The position numbers and the translations under genes were made by a program. From Citrobacter sp. On2M (lineage in GTDB: Bacteria; Pseudomonadota; Gammaproteobacteria; Enterobacterales; Enterobacteriaceae), in contig NZ_WPCV01000003.1 in the NCBI RefSeq assembly GCF_018035235.1, forward strand, positions 1 through 64,000: a stretch of DNA of 64,000 nt, given 5' to 3'. Under the pieces are notes generated by a model. That model ran no database searches, was not told where the DNA came from, and was given only the letters and a program-made list of their open reading frames with translations. Below are positions 10,005 through 21,273 of this stretch, in pieces (positions within the stretch are counted from its first letter, which is position 1; each line of letters opens with the position of its first letter).

Positions 10005-10772
10005 TTATAGTGTGAACGGGTCGGCATCCTGCCAGGCGGGAAACTTTTCGCGATACTCACGCAGCGCCGAGAGAGACAGTTCAGCGTCAATACGCGCGGC
10101 CTGATGCGGTTCGGCGGTGGCAATAATCTCACCCTGCGGATTAATCACCCGGCTGTCGCCGCGATAATGATGTCCGTTACCGTCAGTGCCCACGCGGTTA
10201 CATCCTGCTACATAAGCCTGGTTCTCAATCGCCCGGGCGGTGAGCAAAACCTGCCAGTGCAGCGAACGCGGCGCCGGCCAGTTGGCAACATACAATGCCA
10301 GGTCGTAGTCGCCGCGGTTGCGTGACCACACCGGAAAACGCAGGTCATAACAGACCAACGGCAGAATACGCCAGCCGCGCCATTCAATAATCACCCGCGC
10401 GTCACCGGCCTGATAATACTGATGCTCATCCGCCATACGGAACAGATGACGTTTGTCATAAAAATGGACATCACCTTCGGGGTCGACCAATAAAAAGCGG
10501 TTAACCGGGCCGCGTTCAGACTGGAGAGCCGCGCTACCCGCTATCAGGGCATTCGTCTGTTGCGCCTTAGCGCGCATCCAGCTTACGACCTCTTCCTGTG
10601 CCAGCGATTTGCCTGCCGCTTCCATGGCAAATCCGCTGGTAAACATCTCGGGCAACACAATGACATCACGTCCGTTGACGGTTTCCAGTTGGCGGTCGAA
10701 ATGGCGCAGGTTGGCTGGGCCATCCATCCAGCTCAGTGGTTGTTGCAGCAGCGTAATTTTCAAACCAGGCAC
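10005..10772 (-). CDS. yafV: Omega-amidase (nitrilase superfamily) YafV
   Basis: A 255-aa carbon-nitrogen hydrolase. The catalytic triad is visible: Glu in LPEMFTSGF (about residue 41), Lys in YDKRHLF (about 106) and Cys in LVCYDLRFP (about 142). The start is GTG 10772 behind CGAGGAG, matching E. coli YafV from its second residue; an upstream ATG extension has no homology. YafV hydrolyses 2-oxoglutaramate and related omega-amides. In E. coli ivy (lysozyme inhibitor) lies between yafV and fadE; here only a short gap and the fadE terminator are present. Confidence 0.94.
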   Translation of the reverse strand: MPGLKITLLQQPLSWMDGPANLRHFDRQLETVNGRDVIVLPEMFTSGFAMEAAGKSLAQEEVVSWMRAKAQQTNALIAGSAALQSERGPVNRFLLVDPEGDVHFYDKRHLFRMADEHQYYQAGDARVIIEWRGWRILPLVCYDLRFPVWSRNRGDYDLALYVANWPAPRSLHWQVLLTARAIENQAYVAGCNRVGTDGNGHHYRGDSRVINPQGEIIATAEPHQAARIDAELSLSALREYREKFPAWQDADPFTL

Positions 10773-10838
10773 GATCGAGGCTCCTCGTTGAATAACATTT
10801 TGACACTGTAGCATGAGCTCTTACGAAAATGTGGCAAT

Positions 10839-10864
10839 AAAAAGCCCCGCATTAAGCGGGGCTA
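10839..10864 (-). terminator. Terminator of fadE
   Basis: Stem AGCCCCGC / GCGGGGCT around ATTAA. On the minus strand it is followed by TTTTTATT, placing a strong Rho-independent terminator right behind the fadE stop codon. Confidence 0.92.
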
Positions 10865-10882
10865 AACGTTGTGCGTGTGTCG

Positions 10883-13327
10883 TTATGCGGCTTCGACTTT
10901 ACGCACCTTCTCTGGCAGCTTTACCGGCTGAGTCGCCAGCTCCTCGGGTTCAAAGTCATCCACGTTGATGCTGCGCAGACGACTCGCCTCGGCTTTCACC
11001 AGAATTGCAGCTTCGTCTTTATCAATCAGTCCTTTAGCCAACGCATTGTGCGCCAGTTCATCCAGACGGGTAAACGGCAGGTTTTTACCCAATTCTTTGC
11101 AGATCCGCTGGTGGATAGGGTCGGCTGCAATCACATCCAGCAGAGCCTCTTCCAGCAAACCAACCGGGTTATGCTCGCTCGGCGTCAGGTATTGACCGCG
11201 ACCAAGGCGAGAACGGGTGGCGCTCGGAACCTGCAAAATCTTCGCAACCTTATGATCCAGCTTGTCAGACGGTGCATGGTAGTGGCGACCGGTAGGGAAG
11301 ATAACCACACTCAGCAGGCCTGCGACCAGACGGTTCGGGAAGTTTTTCAGCAGATCGTCCATCGCCTGTTCCGCTTTGTACAACGCATCCTGAACGCCCC
11401 AGTGAACCAACGGCAGGTCGGCTTCATTACGGCCTTCATCGTCATAACGCTTCAGCACCGCAGAGGCCAGATACAGCTGACTTAACACATCACCCAGACG
11501 CGCGGAGATGCGTTCGCGGCGCTTCAGGCTGCCACCCAGTACGGCCATGGACACATCTGAAAGCAGTGCCAGGTTGGCGCTAAGACGGTTCAGATGCTGA
11601 TAGTAACGTTTGGTTGCATCGCCAGTTGGCGTGCTGCTGGTTAAACCACGCGTCAGGCCAAGCCAGAAGCTACGCACTTTGTTACTGCCGACGTGACCAA
11701 TGTGTTTGAACAGCAGTTTGTCGAAGGCATTCACATCGTTACTCTGTGCCGCCGCCATTTCTTCCAAAACGTACGGATGGCAGCGAATCGCACCCTGACC
11801 GAAGATCATCATGCTACGGGTCAGAATGTTGGCGCCCTCAACGGTAATGGCGATCGGCGCGCCCTGATAAGCACGAGCGAGGAAGTTGCTTTCCCCAAGC
11901 ATAATGCCTTTACCGCCAGTAATATCCATTGCATCGATGATTGATTGCTGCCCACGGTGGGTACAGTGATACTTCACGATGGCCGACAGCACAGCCGGTT
12001 TTTCACCCAGCATAATGCCGTAGGTAATCAGCGATGCCGCAGCATCCATCACGTAGGCGTTACCCGCAATACGTGCCAACGGTTCTTCAATACCTTCCAT
12101 CTTACCGATAGAGATTTTGAACTGGCGACGAATGTGCGCATACGCACCGGTTGCCATCGCGACCGACTTCACGCCGCCCGTCGAGTTAGACGGCAGGGTA
12201 ATACCGCGTCCTACGGACAGACATTCCACCAGCATACGCCAGCCCTGACCGGCCATTTTTGGGCCACCGATGATGTAATCAATCGGTACGAAGACATCTT
12301 TACCCAGCGTTGGGCCGTTCTGGAAAGGTACGTTCAGTGGGAAGTGACGACGTCCAATTTGTACACCCGGCGTTGAGGTTGGGATCAGCGCACAGGTAAT
12401 GCCAAGATCTTCTTCGCCACCCAGCAGTTTTTCCGGGTCGGAGAGTTTAAATGCCAGACCCAGCACGGTAGCGATAGGCGCTAGCGTGATATACCGTTTG
12501 TTCCAGGTCAGGCGCATACCCAGCACCTGCTGCCCCTGCCAGTCACCCATACAAACCACGCCGGTATCCGGGATCGCGCCTGCGTCGGAACCCGCTTCCG
12601 GGCTGGTAAGGGCGAAGCATGGGATTTCCTGACCACGTGCCAGACGCGGCAGGTAATGATTCTTCTGCTCTTCGGTGCCGTAATGCTGCAGCAGTTCGCC
12701 AGGGCCTAATGAGTTAGGTACGCCAACGGTGATCGCCAGGATCCCGGAAACGCCGGAGAGTTTTTGCAGAACGCGAGCCTGAGCGTAGGCGGAGAATTCC
12801 AGCCCGCCGTACTCTTTCTTAATGATCATTGCGAAGAAGCGGTGTTCTTTTAGATATGCCCACAGCTCCGGCGGTAGATCCGCGAGTTCGTGGGTGATCT
12901 GGAAGTCGTTCGCCATGCGGCAGGCCTCTTCCACCGGGCCATCAAGAAACGCTTGTTCTTCAGCAGTCAGATGTGGCTGAGGATAGTTATGCAGTTTTTT
13001 CCAGTCTGGCTTGCCCTGGAAAAGGTCGCCTTCCCACCAGGTCGTACCGGCATCAATCGCTTCTTTCTCAGTGCGCGACATCGGTGGCATGACTTTGCGG
13101 AAACCGCGGAACACCGGCGCAGAGATCATGGATTTGCGCATAGGCGTAAAGTTAAACGGTACGAGGATAATGGCCAGAGGAACCAGCAGCCAGACTGACC
13201 ACAGGCCAGCTACGCCAAGCGCAGCCGTCCAGGCGAGCAAAATTAAGCTGCTGAGGAATAAGCTCACGCGGTGATAAAACAGAACGCTGAGCAGGACAAC
13301 CGTAGCGATAATACTCAAAATCATCAT
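10883..13327 (-). CDS. fadE: Acyl-CoA dehydrogenase FadE
   Basis: An 814-aa membrane-associated acyl-CoA dehydrogenase of the enterobacterial type, with two hydrophobic segments in residues 1-60, then the acyl-CoA dehydrogenase N, middle and C domains ([13 protein letters not shown] in the middle domain; [13 protein letters not shown] and GGKGIMLGE in the C domain), and a FadE-specific C-terminal extension. It performs the first, FAD-dependent step of fatty-acid beta-oxidation. A FadR-like operator lies just upstream. Length matches E. coli FadE. Confidence 0.97.
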   Translation of the reverse strand: MMILSIIATVVLLSVLFYHRVSLFLSSLILLAWTAALGVAGLWSVWLLVPLAIILVPFNFTPMRKSMISAPVFRGFRKVMPPMSRTEKEAIDAGTTWWEGDLFQGKPDWKKLHNYPQPHLTAEEQAFLDGPVEEACRMANDFQITHELADLPPELWAYLKEHRFFAMIIKKEYGGLEFSAYAQARVLQKLSGVSGILAITVGVPNSLGPGELLQHYGTEEQKNHYLPRLARGQEIPCFALTSPEAGSDAGAIPDTGVVCMGDWQGQQVLGMRLTWNKRYITLAPIATVLGLAFKLSDPEKLLGGEEDLGITCALIPTSTPGVQIGRRHFPLNVPFQNGPTLGKDVFVPIDYIIGGPKMAGQGWRMLVECLSVGRGITLPSNSTGGVKSVAMATGAYAHIRRQFKISIGKMEGIEEPLARIAGNAYVMDAAASLITYGIMLGEKPAVLSAIVKYHCTHRGQQSIIDAMDITGGKGIMLGESNFLARAYQGAPIAITVEGANILTRSMMIFGQGAIRCHPYVLEEMAAAQSNDVNAFDKLLFKHIGHVGSNKVRSFWLGLTRGLTSSTPTGDATKRYYQHLNRLSANLALLSDVSMAVLGGSLKRRERISARLGDVLSQLYLASAVLKRYDDEGRNEADLPLVHWGVQDALYKAEQAMDDLLKNFPNRLVAGLLSVVIFPTGRHYHAPSDKLDHKVAKILQVPSATRSRLGRGQYLTPSEHNPVGLLEEALLDVIAADPIHQRICKELGKNLPFTRLDELAHNALAKGLIDKDEAAILVKAEASRLRSINVDDFEPEELATQPVKLPEKVRKVEAA

Positions 13328-13349
13328 AACGAAAAGCTCCCTTGCTTGT

Positions 13350-13366
13350 AGGAGGTCTGACCACTT
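13350..13366 (-). promoter_or_regulatory. Candidate FadR operator of fadE
   Basis: The stretch AGGAGGTCTGACCACTT contains the palindromic core GGTCTGACC, close to the FadR consensus (TGGTCnGACCA). It lies 23-39 bases upstream of the fadE start. FadR repression of fadE, relieved by acyl-CoA, is established in E. coli; binding here is inferred from the motif. Confidence 0.65.
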
Positions 13367-13566
13367 GTGATGATATGGTTGTAGTGGATGTGAATTCTTT
13401 TAGCAATATGTTTACAAAATAATTACAACAAAGCTCACATTGTTGTCGTTTTAACCGGCACAAAAAATCAAAAGCCGCCGCCATTCCTGTGGCTTGGACT
13501 TCTCGCTGGTAGCGCTATCCGGTACACTGCATCTTGTCATTTACATTCATGCTGAAGGATATCCTC

Positions 13567-14145
13567 ATGTACCAGGATCTTATTCGTAACGAACTGAGCG
13601 AAGCGGCGGAAACGCTGGCTAATTTTCTTAAAGATGACGCCAATATTCACGCCATTCAGCGCGCGGCGGTCCTGTTGGCAGACAGCTTCAAAGCGGGCGG
13701 TAAGGTACTTTCTTGCGGTAACGGCGGCTCCCATTGTGACGCGATGCACTTCGCCGAAGAGCTGACCGGACGCTATCGCGAAAACCGCCCTGGCTACCCG
13801 GCGATCGCTATCTCTGACGTTAGCCATATCTCCTGCGTCAGCAACGATTTCGGTTACGATTATGTGTTCTCCCGTTATGTGGAAGCTGTGGGTCGCGAGG
13901 GCGATGTCCTGTTAGGCATCTCCACTTCGGGTAACTCCGGTAACGTGATTAAAGCGATTGCTGCGGCGCGTGAGAAGGGAATGAAAGTCATCACCCTGAC
14001 CGGCAAAGATGGCGGTAAAATGGCAGGCAGCGCGGATATCGAAATTCGCGTGCCGCACTTTGGCTACGCTGACCGCATTCAGGAAATTCATATCAAAGTT
14101 ATTCATATCCTGATCCAGTTGATCGAAAAAGAGATGGTTAAATAA
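13567..14145 (+). CDS. gmhA: Sedoheptulose 7-phosphate isomerase
   Basis: A 192-aa SIS-fold isomerase, start [10 protein letters not shown] at ATG 13567. The [18 protein letters not shown] region and the STSGNS phosphate loop are conserved, with the active-site Glu of AEELTGR and His of the C-terminal EIHIKVIH helix. It converts sedoheptulose 7-phosphate to D-glycero-D-manno-heptose 7-phosphate, the first step of lipopolysaccharide inner-core heptose synthesis. It is divergent from fadE and followed 45 bases later by yafJ. Confidence 0.97.
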   Translation: MYQDLIRNELSEAAETLANFLKDDANIHAIQRAAVLLADSFKAGGKVLSCGNGGSHCDAMHFAEELTGRYRENRPGYPAIAISDVSHISCVSNDFGYDYVFSRYVEAVGREGDVLLGISTSGNSGNVIKAIAAAREKGMKVITLTGKDGGKMAGSADIEIRVPHFGYADRIQEIHIKVIHILIQLIEKEMVK

Positions 14146-14190
14146 GACTTCGCTGGGGGCTCGTCGCCCCCGCTGTTGTGGAGGTGATAT

Positions 14191-14958
14191 ATGTGCGAAC
14201 TGCTCGGGATGAGCGCCAATGTGCCAACCGATATCTGCTTTAGCTTCACCGGGTTGGTTCAGCGCGGCGGAGGTACCGGTCCGCACAAAGACGGCTGGGG
14301 GATTACTTTTTATGAAGGTAAGGGCTGCCGTACGTTTAAAGATCCGCAACCCAGCTTTAATTCGCCTATCGCCAAACTGGTACAAGACTATCCCATCAAA
14401 TCCTGTTCTGTGATTGCCCATATTCGTCAGGCGAACCGTGGCGAAGTGGCACTGGAAAATACCCATCCATTTACGCGAGAGCTGTGGGGACGTAACTGGA
14501 CGTACGCTCATAACGGCCAGCTCAGCGGCTATAAATCGTTGGAAACCGGTAATTTCCGTCCGGTCGGGGAAACCGACAGCGAAAAAGCATTTTGCTGGCT
14601 ACTGCATAAGCTGACTGAGCGCTATCCACGCACGCCTGGCAATATGACGGCAGTATTTAAGTATATCGCGGTGCTGGCAGGAGAACTGCGAGAGAAGGGG
14701 GTCTTCAACATGCTGCTGTCTGACGGGCGTTATGTGATGGCCTTCTGTTCGACCAACCTGTTTTGGATCACCCGGCGTGCGCCATTTGGTGTAGCGACGT
14801 TGCTGGATCAGGATGTGGAAATCGATTTTAGCTCAGAGACCACACCCAATGATGTGGTCACCGTGATTGCCACGCAGCCGTTAACCGGCAATGAAACCTG
14901 GCAAAAGATTATGCCAGGCGAGTGGGCATTATTTTGTCTCGGGGAGCGCGTAGTTTGA
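14191..14958 (+). CDS. yafJ: Class II glutamine amidotransferase-like protein YafJ
   Basis: A 255-aa protein beginning [10 protein letters not shown]: Cys2 is the N-terminal nucleophile of class II (Ntn) glutamine amidotransferases after Met removal. The substrate loop AHIRQAN and the THPF and HNGQLSGYK segments are conserved. It consists of the glutaminase domain only, so any acceptor partner is unknown. A GGAGG site precedes the start. It overlaps convergent yafK by 30 bases. Confidence 0.93.
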   Translation: MCELLGMSANVPTDICFSFTGLVQRGGGTGPHKDGWGITFYEGKGCRTFKDPQPSFNSPIAKLVQDYPIKSCSVIAHIRQANRGEVALENTHPFTRELWGRNWTYAHNGQLSGYKSLETGNFRPVGETDSEKAFCWLLHKLTERYPRTPGNMTAVFKYIAVLAGELREKGVFNMLLSDGRYVMAFCSTNLFWITRRAPFGVATLLDQDVEIDFSSETTPNDVVTVIATQPLTGNETWQKIMPGEWALFCLGERVV

Positions 14959-15669
14959 TGCCAGCTGCGGCTGGACCACTTCGTGACTCAACGGCTTGCT
15001 GATAACGTAACGGCCATCTACGACGGAAACTGTTGGTGGCTTACGCGTTTGTTCGAAGTAATCGTATCCCGGTTTTAGCTGTGACCAGAACTCTTTGTAA
15101 TACGAGAATTTATGGCGCTGCATGTTGGCGTCGGTCATACGGAACGGATAAATGCTGACCTGCACGCTGGACTGCCCAAACACCAGCGCACCGGTGACAA
15201 ACTGGAAAATCTCATCAATGCCGTTATCGGTCATCGCGTAGCAGCCGACGGAAACGCAGGCACCGTGAATCATCAGGTATTTACCTTCATAACCGTGTGC
15301 GCGGTCGTAGGCGTTAGGGAAACCAATGTTAATCGCTTTGTAAAAGCGGCTATCCGGTTTCAGCTGTCCGCGCTGTACGCTGTAAAATCCTTCCGGACTT
15401 TTGAAATCACCCTGACGCTGTTTCGGCCCTAAGCCGCCGGAATAATTGCAGATCTTATAACTGTCGAGCAATTGATACTGTTCGCCCATCTTGACGTACA
15501 GATCCAACGTTCGCTCTTCTTTGAAGATCTGGATATAGACAGGGGAGCCCATTAATTGCTGCTTATATTCTTTGCTGACAGGCGTAGTCGGGCTGCTGCT
15601 GCTCAGCAAACCGGCAAACGAAACGCACGGCAATAAAAGCATCGCAAGAAAAAATGCGATTTTACGCAT
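14929..15669 (-). CDS. yafK: YkuD-family murein enzyme YafK (DpaA)
   Basis: A 246-aa periplasmic protein with a signal peptide (residues 1-19, ending VSFAG) and an L,D-transpeptidase YkuD fold. The catalytic motif [14 protein letters not shown] has the His and the nucleophilic Cys. In E. coli the YafK protein, renamed DpaA/LdtF, detaches Braun lipoprotein from peptidoglycan rather than making crosslinks. Length matches. Its last 30 bases overlap the end of yafJ. Confidence 0.93.
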   Translation of the reverse strand: MRKIAFFLAMLLLPCVSFAGLLSSSSPTTPVSKEYKQQLMGSPVYIQIFKEERTLDLYVKMGEQYQLLDSYKICNYSGGLGPKQRQGDFKSPEGFYSVQRGQLKPDSRFYKAINIGFPNAYDRAHGYEGKYLMIHGACVSVGCYAMTDNGIDEIFQFVTGALVFGQSSVQVSIYPFRMTDANMQRHKFSYYKEFWSQLKPGYDYFEQTRKPPTVSVVDGRYVISKPLSHEVVQPQLASNYALPETK

Positions 15670-16032
15670 ACTACATATTCCTTGATAAAACGATTACACA
15701 CGCCAGGACGGCAAAAAGAGTCCCCAAATCGGATAAATCTGGATCTGGAGCGCTCACATTATCACCCAGAGAGTTTTTCGCAAGTCTCTCGTGCTGCGTT
15801 TACACTTTAGATTTTCTTTATACGGAAAATTGTGCTTAAAGTCTGTCAGGCGTGGCGTATTTTGTGGGTTAGCGAACTTTATGGTACACCGAACCTCATG
15901 AGTTAAATGAGACGCTGCGCGAGCGTGTGTACGCGACGGACAATTTGTGCGTTATCTGTGTGATGCGCGCTTTGTGATGAATGGACACGCACTGACGTTG
16001 CAGAGGAGCTGACTTCTCATGTCGCAAAAATA
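15670..16032. other. Intergenic region between yafK and dinB
   Basis: About 360 bases with no convincing gene. In E. coli K-12 the dinJ-yafQ toxin-antitoxin pair, yafL and yafM occupy this interval; nothing resembling them is visible. The left part must hold the yafK promoter, the right end the dinB promoter. Confidence 0.6.
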
Positions 16033-16048
16033 CTGTATACTTAAACAG
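16033..16048 (+). promoter_or_regulatory. LexA box of dinB
   Basis: CTGTATACTTAAACAG fits the SOS box form CTG-N10-CAG, with TA on the left flank. It ends 18 bases before the dinB ATG, the position where LexA blocks dinB transcription in E. coli. Confidence 0.9.
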
Positions 16049-16066
16049 TGTTGTGAGAGGTGAGTC

Positions 16067-17122
16067 ATGCGCAAAATCATACATGTCGATATGGACTGCT
16101 TTTTCGCGGCGGTGGAAATGCGTGATAATCCCGCCCTGCGTGACATTCCCATTGCCATTGGCGGCAGTCGTGAACGCCGCGGGGTTATCAGCACAGCCAA
16201 TTATCCGGCGCGTAAATTTGGCGTGCGCAGCGCAATGCCAACCGGAATGGCGTTAAAGCTGTGCCCGCATCTTACCCTGTTACCCGGTCGTTATGAGGCA
16301 TACAAAGAAGCGTCATGCCAGATTCAGGCGATCTTCTCCCGCTATACCTCGCTGATTGAACCGCTTTCGCTGGATGAAGCCTACCTGGATGTCACCGACA
16401 GCGTATACTGCCACGGCTCCGCGACGCTGATCGCCCAGGAGATCCGCCAGACGATCTTCAATGAACTACAGCTAACCGCCTCTGCGGGGATTGCGCCGGT
16501 TAAATTCCTGGCAAAAATCGCCTCCGATCTCAATAAACCCAACGGGCAATATGTGATAACCCCTGCTGATGTCCCTGAATTTCTCAAAACGTTACCGCTG
16601 GGGAAAATTCCCGGCGTCGGTAAAGTCTCCGCCGCTAAGCTGGAGTCGATGGGATTGCGTACCTGCGAAGATATTCAAAAATACGATCTGGCTACGCTGC
16701 TCAAACGTTTTGGTAAGTTTGGCCGCGTGTTGTGGGAGCGCAGTCAGGGAATTGACGAGCGGGACGTCAACAGCGACAGGCTGCGCAAATCCGTCGGCGT
16801 CGAGCGGACACTGGCGGAAGATATTCATCAGTGGTCAGAGTGTGAAGCGATTATTGAGCGGCTCTATCCCGAACTGGAACGGCGTCTGGCAAAGGTTAAG
16901 CCGGATCTCCTGATCGCCCGCCAGGGAATAAAACTCAAGTTTAATGATTTTCAGCAGACCACTCAGGAGCATGTCTGGCCGCGCTTAAATAAAGACGACT
17001 TAATTGCGACGGCACACAAAACCTGGGAAGCACGTCGGGGAGGGCGAGGTGTGAGGCTGGTGGGGTTACACGTCACGCTGCTGGATCCACAAATAGAAAG
17101 GCAGCTGTTATTGGGGTTGTGA
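16067..17122 (+). CDS. dinB: DNA polymerase IV
   Basis: A 351-aa Y-family translesion polymerase. The metal ligands are in [15 protein letters not shown] (Asp8) and [12 protein letters not shown] (Asp103, Glu104). The C-terminus ends QLLLGL, the beta-clamp binding motif. It bypasses lesions and is SOS-induced, in line with the LexA box upstream. In E. coli yafN-yafO-yafP follow in the same operon; here dinB is followed only by a REP element and convergent pepD. Confidence 0.97.
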   Translation: MRKIIHVDMDCFFAAVEMRDNPALRDIPIAIGGSRERRGVISTANYPARKFGVRSAMPTGMALKLCPHLTLLPGRYEAYKEASCQIQAIFSRYTSLIEPLSLDEAYLDVTDSVYCHGSATLIAQEIRQTIFNELQLTASAGIAPVKFLAKIASDLNKPNGQYVITPADVPEFLKTLPLGKIPGVGKVSAAKLESMGLRTCEDIQKYDLATLLKRFGKFGRVLWERSQGIDERDVNSDRLRKSVGVERTLAEDIHQWSECEAIIERLYPELERRLAKVKPDLLIARQGIKLKFNDFQQTTQEHVWPRLNKDDLIATAHKTWEARRGGRGVRLVGLHVTLLDPQIERQLLLGL

Positions 17123-17133
17123 CATACATGTAT

Positions 17134-17161
17134 TGCCGGATAAGCACAGCGCCATCCGGCA
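17134..17161. repeat. REP element between dinB and pepD
   Basis: TGCCGGATAAGC ... GCCATCCGGCA is a standard enterobacterial repetitive extragenic palindrome with mismatched stem centre. It sits between two convergent genes, where such elements commonly stabilise 3' ends. Confidence 0.88.
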
Positions 17162-17173
17162 TTTAACGCAGAC

Positions 17174-18631
17174 TTACTTCGCCGGAATAGACTTCAGCAG
17201 TTCAGTCAGCAGCGTCCAGTAGTGGCCGACGCTTTCGATATGAACCTGCTCATCCGGGGAGTGCGGACCGGTGATGGTTGGCCCGATGGAAACCATGTCC
17301 ATTTCCGGATACGGTTTTTTGAACAGGCCACATTCCAGACCAGCATGGATGATCTGAATGTTCGGCGTTTTATTGAACAGACGCTGATAGGTTTCACGAA
17401 CCAGGTGCATAACCGGAGAGTTTGCATCCGGCTGCCAGCCTGGATACGCGCCTTTGGCTTCAGTTTTGGCGCCAGCCAGTTTACCCAGTGAATCCAGCAT
17501 GCTCACCACGTAGTCTTTACCGCTGTCGATCAGCGAACGTACCAGGCAGTGGATCTGGACATTATCGTCAGTCATGGTTACCACACCGACGTTCAGGGAG
17601 GTTTCTACCACGCCTTTGGCGACGTCGGAGTTGCGGATCACACCGTTAGGGGTGGCGTTCAGCAGACGTACAAAGCTGTCGCGAGACTGCGCGGTTAGCG
17701 CGGCTTTGTCGTTAGTAACGGCATCCAGCAGCAGAGCCAGATTTTTCTCTTTAGCTTCCAGCTCGTTTTTCAGGATTTCCTGGTAGGTGCTGACCAGCGC
17801 TTTTAACGCATCAACTTTATCTGCAGCCACGGCGAGGGTAGCGAAGGCTTCACGCGGAATCGCATTGCGCAGCGTACCGCCGTTGAAATCAACCAGACGC
17901 AGATCCAACTCTTCAGCGTGACCCGCCAGGAAGCGTACCAGCAGCTTGTTCGCGTTGCCGAGACCCACGTGGATTTCACCGCCGGAGTGGCCACCTTTCA
18001 GACCTTTTAACGTCAGCTTAAAGCTCTGGAAGCCAGCCGGGATTGCTTCACGGGACAGCGGCAGGTTAGAGGTAAAGTCGATCCCACCTGCGCAACCCAT
18101 ATAGATCTCACCTTCTTCTTCTGAGTCGGTGTTGATCAGGATATCCGCCTGCAGCCAGTTAGCCTGCAGACCAAATGCGCCATCCATACCTGCTTCTTCG
18201 GTCATGGTCAGCAGGACTTCCAGCGGACCGTGTACCACATTGTCATCAGCCAGAACGGCCAGCGCGGACGCCATACCGATACCGTTATCCGCACCCAGCG
18301 TGGTGCCACGGGCTTTTACCCATTCGCCATCAATATAAGGCTGGATAGGATCTTTGGTGAAGTCGTGCACGGTGTCGTTGTTTTTCTGCGGGACCATATC
18401 CAGGTGCGCCTGCAGAACGACCGGCTTGCGGTTTTCCATTCCTGCGGTAGCGGGTTTGCGAATCAGGATATTACCGACTTGATCGCGCTCGACGTGGAAA
18501 CCTTTCTCTTGGGCCCAGCTCAGAATGTGTTCAGCGAGCTGCTCTTCATGGTAGGACGGATGAGGAATAGAACAGATTTTGGCAAAAATATCCCACAGCG
18601 GTTGCGGGGATAACTGAGACAGTTCAGACAC
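17174..18631 (-). CDS. pepD: Aminoacyl-histidine dipeptidase (peptidase D)
   Basis: A 485-aa M20-family zinc peptidase. The start is GTG 18631 behind AGGAGACT, giving the E. coli N-terminus (V/M)SELSQLSPQ. Metal ligands: His in LQAHLDMVPQ, Asp in TLGADNGIGMA, Glu pair in MTEEAGMDG, Asp in NTDSEEEG and the C-terminal His in GPHSPDEQVHIES. It cleaves carnosine and other X-His dipeptides in the cytoplasm. It is divergent from gpt, 261 bases apart. Confidence 0.97.
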   Translation of the reverse strand: MSELSQLSPQPLWDIFAKICSIPHPSYHEEQLAEHILSWAQEKGFHVERDQVGNILIRKPATAGMENRKPVVLQAHLDMVPQKNNDTVHDFTKDPIQPYIDGEWVKARGTTLGADNGIGMASALAVLADDNVVHGPLEVLLTMTEEAGMDGAFGLQANWLQADILINTDSEEEGEIYMGCAGGIDFTSNLPLSREAIPAGFQSFKLTLKGLKGGHSGGEIHVGLGNANKLLVRFLAGHAEELDLRLVDFNGGTLRNAIPREAFATLAVAADKVDALKALVSTYQEILKNELEAKEKNLALLLDAVTNDKAALTAQSRDSFVRLLNATPNGVIRNSDVAKGVVETSLNVGVVTMTDDNVQIHCLVRSLIDSGKDYVVSMLDSLGKLAGAKTEAKGAYPGWQPDANSPVMHLVRETYQRLFNKTPNIQIIHAGLECGLFKKPYPEMDMVSIGPTITGPHSPDEQVHIESVGHYWTLLTELLKSIPAK

Positions 18632-18892
18632 GTTGAGTCTCCTTGGCGATGTCCTGCAAAACTTGCTTGCAGGCCACAGGGTTAGCAGAATTAAAAACAC
18701 CACAAGTCAGGCTTGCGCGATGCGATTGAGAATACCACTTTCTCCGCCGACGGCTAGCATAAAGCATGCAAAAAGAGGCGCGGATTCCGCGAAACACTGG
18801 TTTTTAGTGCGTCAGATCTCTATAATCTCGCGCAACCTATTTCCCCCTCGAACACTTTTTAAGCCGTAGATAAACAGGCTGGGACACTTCAC

Positions 18893-19351
18893 ATGAGCGA
18901 AAAATACGTCGTCACCTGGGACATGTTGCAGATCCATGCACGTAAACTGGCAAGCCGCCTGATGCCTTCTGAACAATGGAAAGGCATTATTGCCGTTAGC
19001 CGTGGTGGTCTGGTGCCGGGCGCATTGCTGGCGCGTGAATTGGGTATTCGTCATGTCGATACCGTATGCATCTCCAGCTACGATCACGACAACCAGCGCG
19101 AACTGAAAGTGCTGAAGCGTGCCGAAGGCGACGGTGAAGGTTTTATCGTAATTGATGACCTGGTTGATACCGGTGGTACCGCCGTTGCGATCCGCGAAAT
19201 GTATCCTAAAGCGCATTTCGTCACGATCTTCGCTAAGCCGGCCGGTCGTCCGCTGGTGAATGGTTATGTTGTTGATATCCCTCAGGATACCTGGATTGAG
19301 CAGCCGTGGGATATGGGCGTTGTGTTTGTCCCGCCGATCTCTGGTCGCTAA
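18893..19351 (+). CDS. gpt: Xanthine-guanine phosphoribosyltransferase
   Basis: A 152-aa purine salvage enzyme with the PRPP-binding motif [12 protein letters not shown] (about residues 84-95) and the [15 protein letters not shown] loop. It converts xanthine, guanine and hypoxanthine to their nucleotides at the inner membrane. Size and order (pepD, gpt, frsA) are as in E. coli. Confidence 0.98.
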   Translation: MSEKYVVTWDMLQIHARKLASRLMPSEQWKGIIAVSRGGLVPGALLARELGIRHVDTVCISSYDHDNQRELKVLKRAEGDGEGFIVIDDLVDTGGTAVAIREMYPKAHFVTIFAKPAGRPLVNGYVVDIPQDTWIEQPWDMGVVFVPPISGR

Positions 19352-19450
19352 TCAATAACGTTTTCGACGCCTGGCAATGCCGGGCGTTGTTCTTTTTTTG
19401 CGGTGTCAGGTTACACTATGCCTTAGTGAGTATTCATGGAGGCTGCAATC

Positions 19451-20695
19451 ATGTCACAGGCTAACCTCAGCGAAGTCCTGTTTAAACCCCGCTTCAAACA
19501 CCCTGAAACGTCAACGCTGGTTCGTCGTTTTAATCGCGGCGCGCAGCCGTCCGTACAATCGGCTCTTGATGGCAAAACAGTTCCGCACTGGTATCGCATG
19601 GTGAATCGCCTGATGTGGATCTGGCGTGGCGTCGATCCGCGTGAAATTCTCGAAGTGCAGGCCCGCATCGTCATGAGTGAAGCCGAACGTACGGATAAAG
19701 AACTCTACGACACGGTCATCGGGTATCGCGGCGGGAACTGGATCTACGAGTGGGCGAAGCAGGCGATGGACTGGCAACAGAAAGCGTCTATGGAAGCGGA
19801 TCCGCAGGTGAGCGGACGCCACTGGCTACATGCCTCCACGTTGTACAACATTGCCGCTTATCCCCACTTAAAAGGTGATGAGCTGGCAGAGCAGGCGCAG
19901 GCTCTGGCCAACCGTGCCTATGAAGAGGCCGCACAGCGTCTGCCGGGTACGCTGCGTGAGATGGAATTTGCCGTTACCGGCGGCGCGCCAATCACTGGCT
20001 TCCTGCATATGCCAAAAGGCGACGGTCCGTTCCCGACGGTGCTGATGTGCGGTGGCCTCGACTCTATGCAAACGGATTACTACAGTCTGTATGAGCGCTA
20101 CTTTGCCCCGCGCGGTATCGCCATGCTGACGCTGGATATGCCGTCGGTCGGGTTCTCGTCAAAATGGAAACTGACCCAGGATTCCAGCCTGCTGCACCAG
20201 CACGTATTAAAAGCGTTGCCAAACGTTCCCTGGGTGGATCACACCCGCGTGGCGGCCTTCGGTTTTCGCTTTGGCGCTAACGTGGCGGTACGCCTGGCGT
20301 ATCTGGAATCATCGCGTCTGAAAGCGGTGGCCTGTTTGGGGCCAGTGGTTCACGCGCTGCTTAGCGACCCGCAGCGCCAGGCAAGCGTTCCGGAAATGTA
20401 TCTTGACGTTCTGGCAAGTCGTCTGGGGATGCATGACGCCTCCGATGAAGCGCTGCGTGTAGAGCTTAATCGCTATTCATTAAAAGTGCAGGGTCTGCTG
20501 GGCAGACGTTGTCCGACGCCAATGTTGTCGGGGTTCTGGAAAAACGATCCATTTAGCCCGGAAGAGGAGTCGCGTTTAATCACATCTTCATCTTCTGACG
20601 GTAAGTTGCTGGAGATTCCATTCAACCCGGTGTATCGCAATTTTGACAAAGGGCTGCAGGAAATAACCGGTTGGATCAATCAGAGATTGTGTTAA
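19451..20695 (+). CDS. frsA: Fermentation-respiration switch protein FrsA (alpha/beta hydrolase fold)
   Basis: A 414-aa protein starting [10 protein letters not shown] at ATG 19451. The C-terminal half has an alpha/beta hydrolase fold. The nucleophile elbow reads GFRFGAN, without the Ser of GxSxG, as in E. coli FrsA, so classical esterase chemistry is doubtful. E. coli FrsA binds dephosphorylated EIIA-Glc and shifts carbon flow toward fermentation; the biochemical activity has been debated. Terminates shortly before crl. Confidence 0.94.
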   Translation: MSQANLSEVLFKPRFKHPETSTLVRRFNRGAQPSVQSALDGKTVPHWYRMVNRLMWIWRGVDPREILEVQARIVMSEAERTDKELYDTVIGYRGGNWIYEWAKQAMDWQQKASMEADPQVSGRHWLHASTLYNIAAYPHLKGDELAEQAQALANRAYEEAAQRLPGTLREMEFAVTGGAPITGFLHMPKGDGPFPTVLMCGGLDSMQTDYYSLYERYFAPRGIAMLTLDMPSVGFSSKWKLTQDSSLLHQHVLKALPNVPWVDHTRVAAFGFRFGANVAVRLAYLESSRLKAVACLGPVVHALLSDPQRQASVPEMYLDVLASRLGMHDASDEALRVELNRYSLKVQGLLGRRCPTPMLSGFWKNDPFSPEEESRLITSSSSDGKLLEIPFNPVYRNFDKGLQEITGWINQRLC

Positions 20696-20752
20696 AAGTT
20701 TGCTAAATTTTATCGATTTGGTAAAACAGGTGCTTCACCTAAGGAGATCGTA

Positions 20753-21154
20753 ATGACGTTACCGAGTGGGCATCCGAAAAGTAGATTGATCAAGAAATTC
20801 ACCGCGCTGGGTCCGTATATCCGCGAAGGACAGTGCGAAGATAATCGATTTTTCTTCGATTGTCTGGCTGTTTGCGTCAACGTGAAACCCGCCCCCGAGA
20901 AACGCGAATTCTGGGGCTGGTGGATGGAACTGGAAGCGCAGGAAAAACGCTTTACCTACAGCTATCATTTTGGTTTGTTTGATAAAGATGGTAACTGGAC
21001 TGCGGTGCCAGTGAAAGAGACCGAAGTGGTCGAGCGACTGGAATACACCTTGCGTGAGTTTCATGAAAAATTACATGGATTGTTAACGTCGCTGAATCTG
21101 GCGCTGGAGCCTGCTGATGATTTTAAGGATGAACCGGTTAAATTAACGGCATAA
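20753..21154 (+). CDS. crl: Sigma-S assembly factor Crl
   Basis: A 133-aa protein with the Crl signature residues ([30 protein letters not shown]). It binds RpoS and helps it assemble with core RNA polymerase, raising expression of curli and other stationary-phase genes. A GGAG site precedes ATG 20753. The gene is intact, unlike in E. coli K-12 MG1655, where an insertion disrupts crl. Confidence 0.96.
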   Translation: MTLPSGHPKSRLIKKFTALGPYIREGQCEDNRFFFDCLAVCVNVKPAPEKREFWGWWMELEAQEKRFTYSYHFGLFDKDGNWTAVPVKETEVVERLEYTLREFHEKLHGLLTSLNLALEPADDFKDEPVKLTA

Positions 21155-21162
21155 CGAACAGC

Positions 21163-21200
21163 AAAATGCCGGATGGCGGCGCAACTCCATCCGGCATTTT
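21163..21200. repeat. REP-like palindrome acting as crl/phoE 3' hairpin
   Basis: AAAATGCCGGATGG / CCATCCGGCATTTT is a perfect 14-bp inverted repeat of REP type, 8 bases past the crl stop and followed by TT. It may both terminate crl and belong to the REP family. Confidence 0.85.
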
Positions 21201-21273
21201 TTATGCTAGACCCTAAATAATTCGCGTTGCAGGAAGGCCAACGCACATGCAGCTTGAAGTATGAAGGGTATAA

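Noticed and set aside
11945..12376. Long plus-strand frames inside fadE and other core genes
   Set aside because: They are antisense shadows of well-identified genes with GC-rich codon structure.
17134..21200. The two REP palindromes as a possible CRISPR or mobile unit
   Set aside because: They are single, widely spaced REP elements with no regular spacing and no cas genes.
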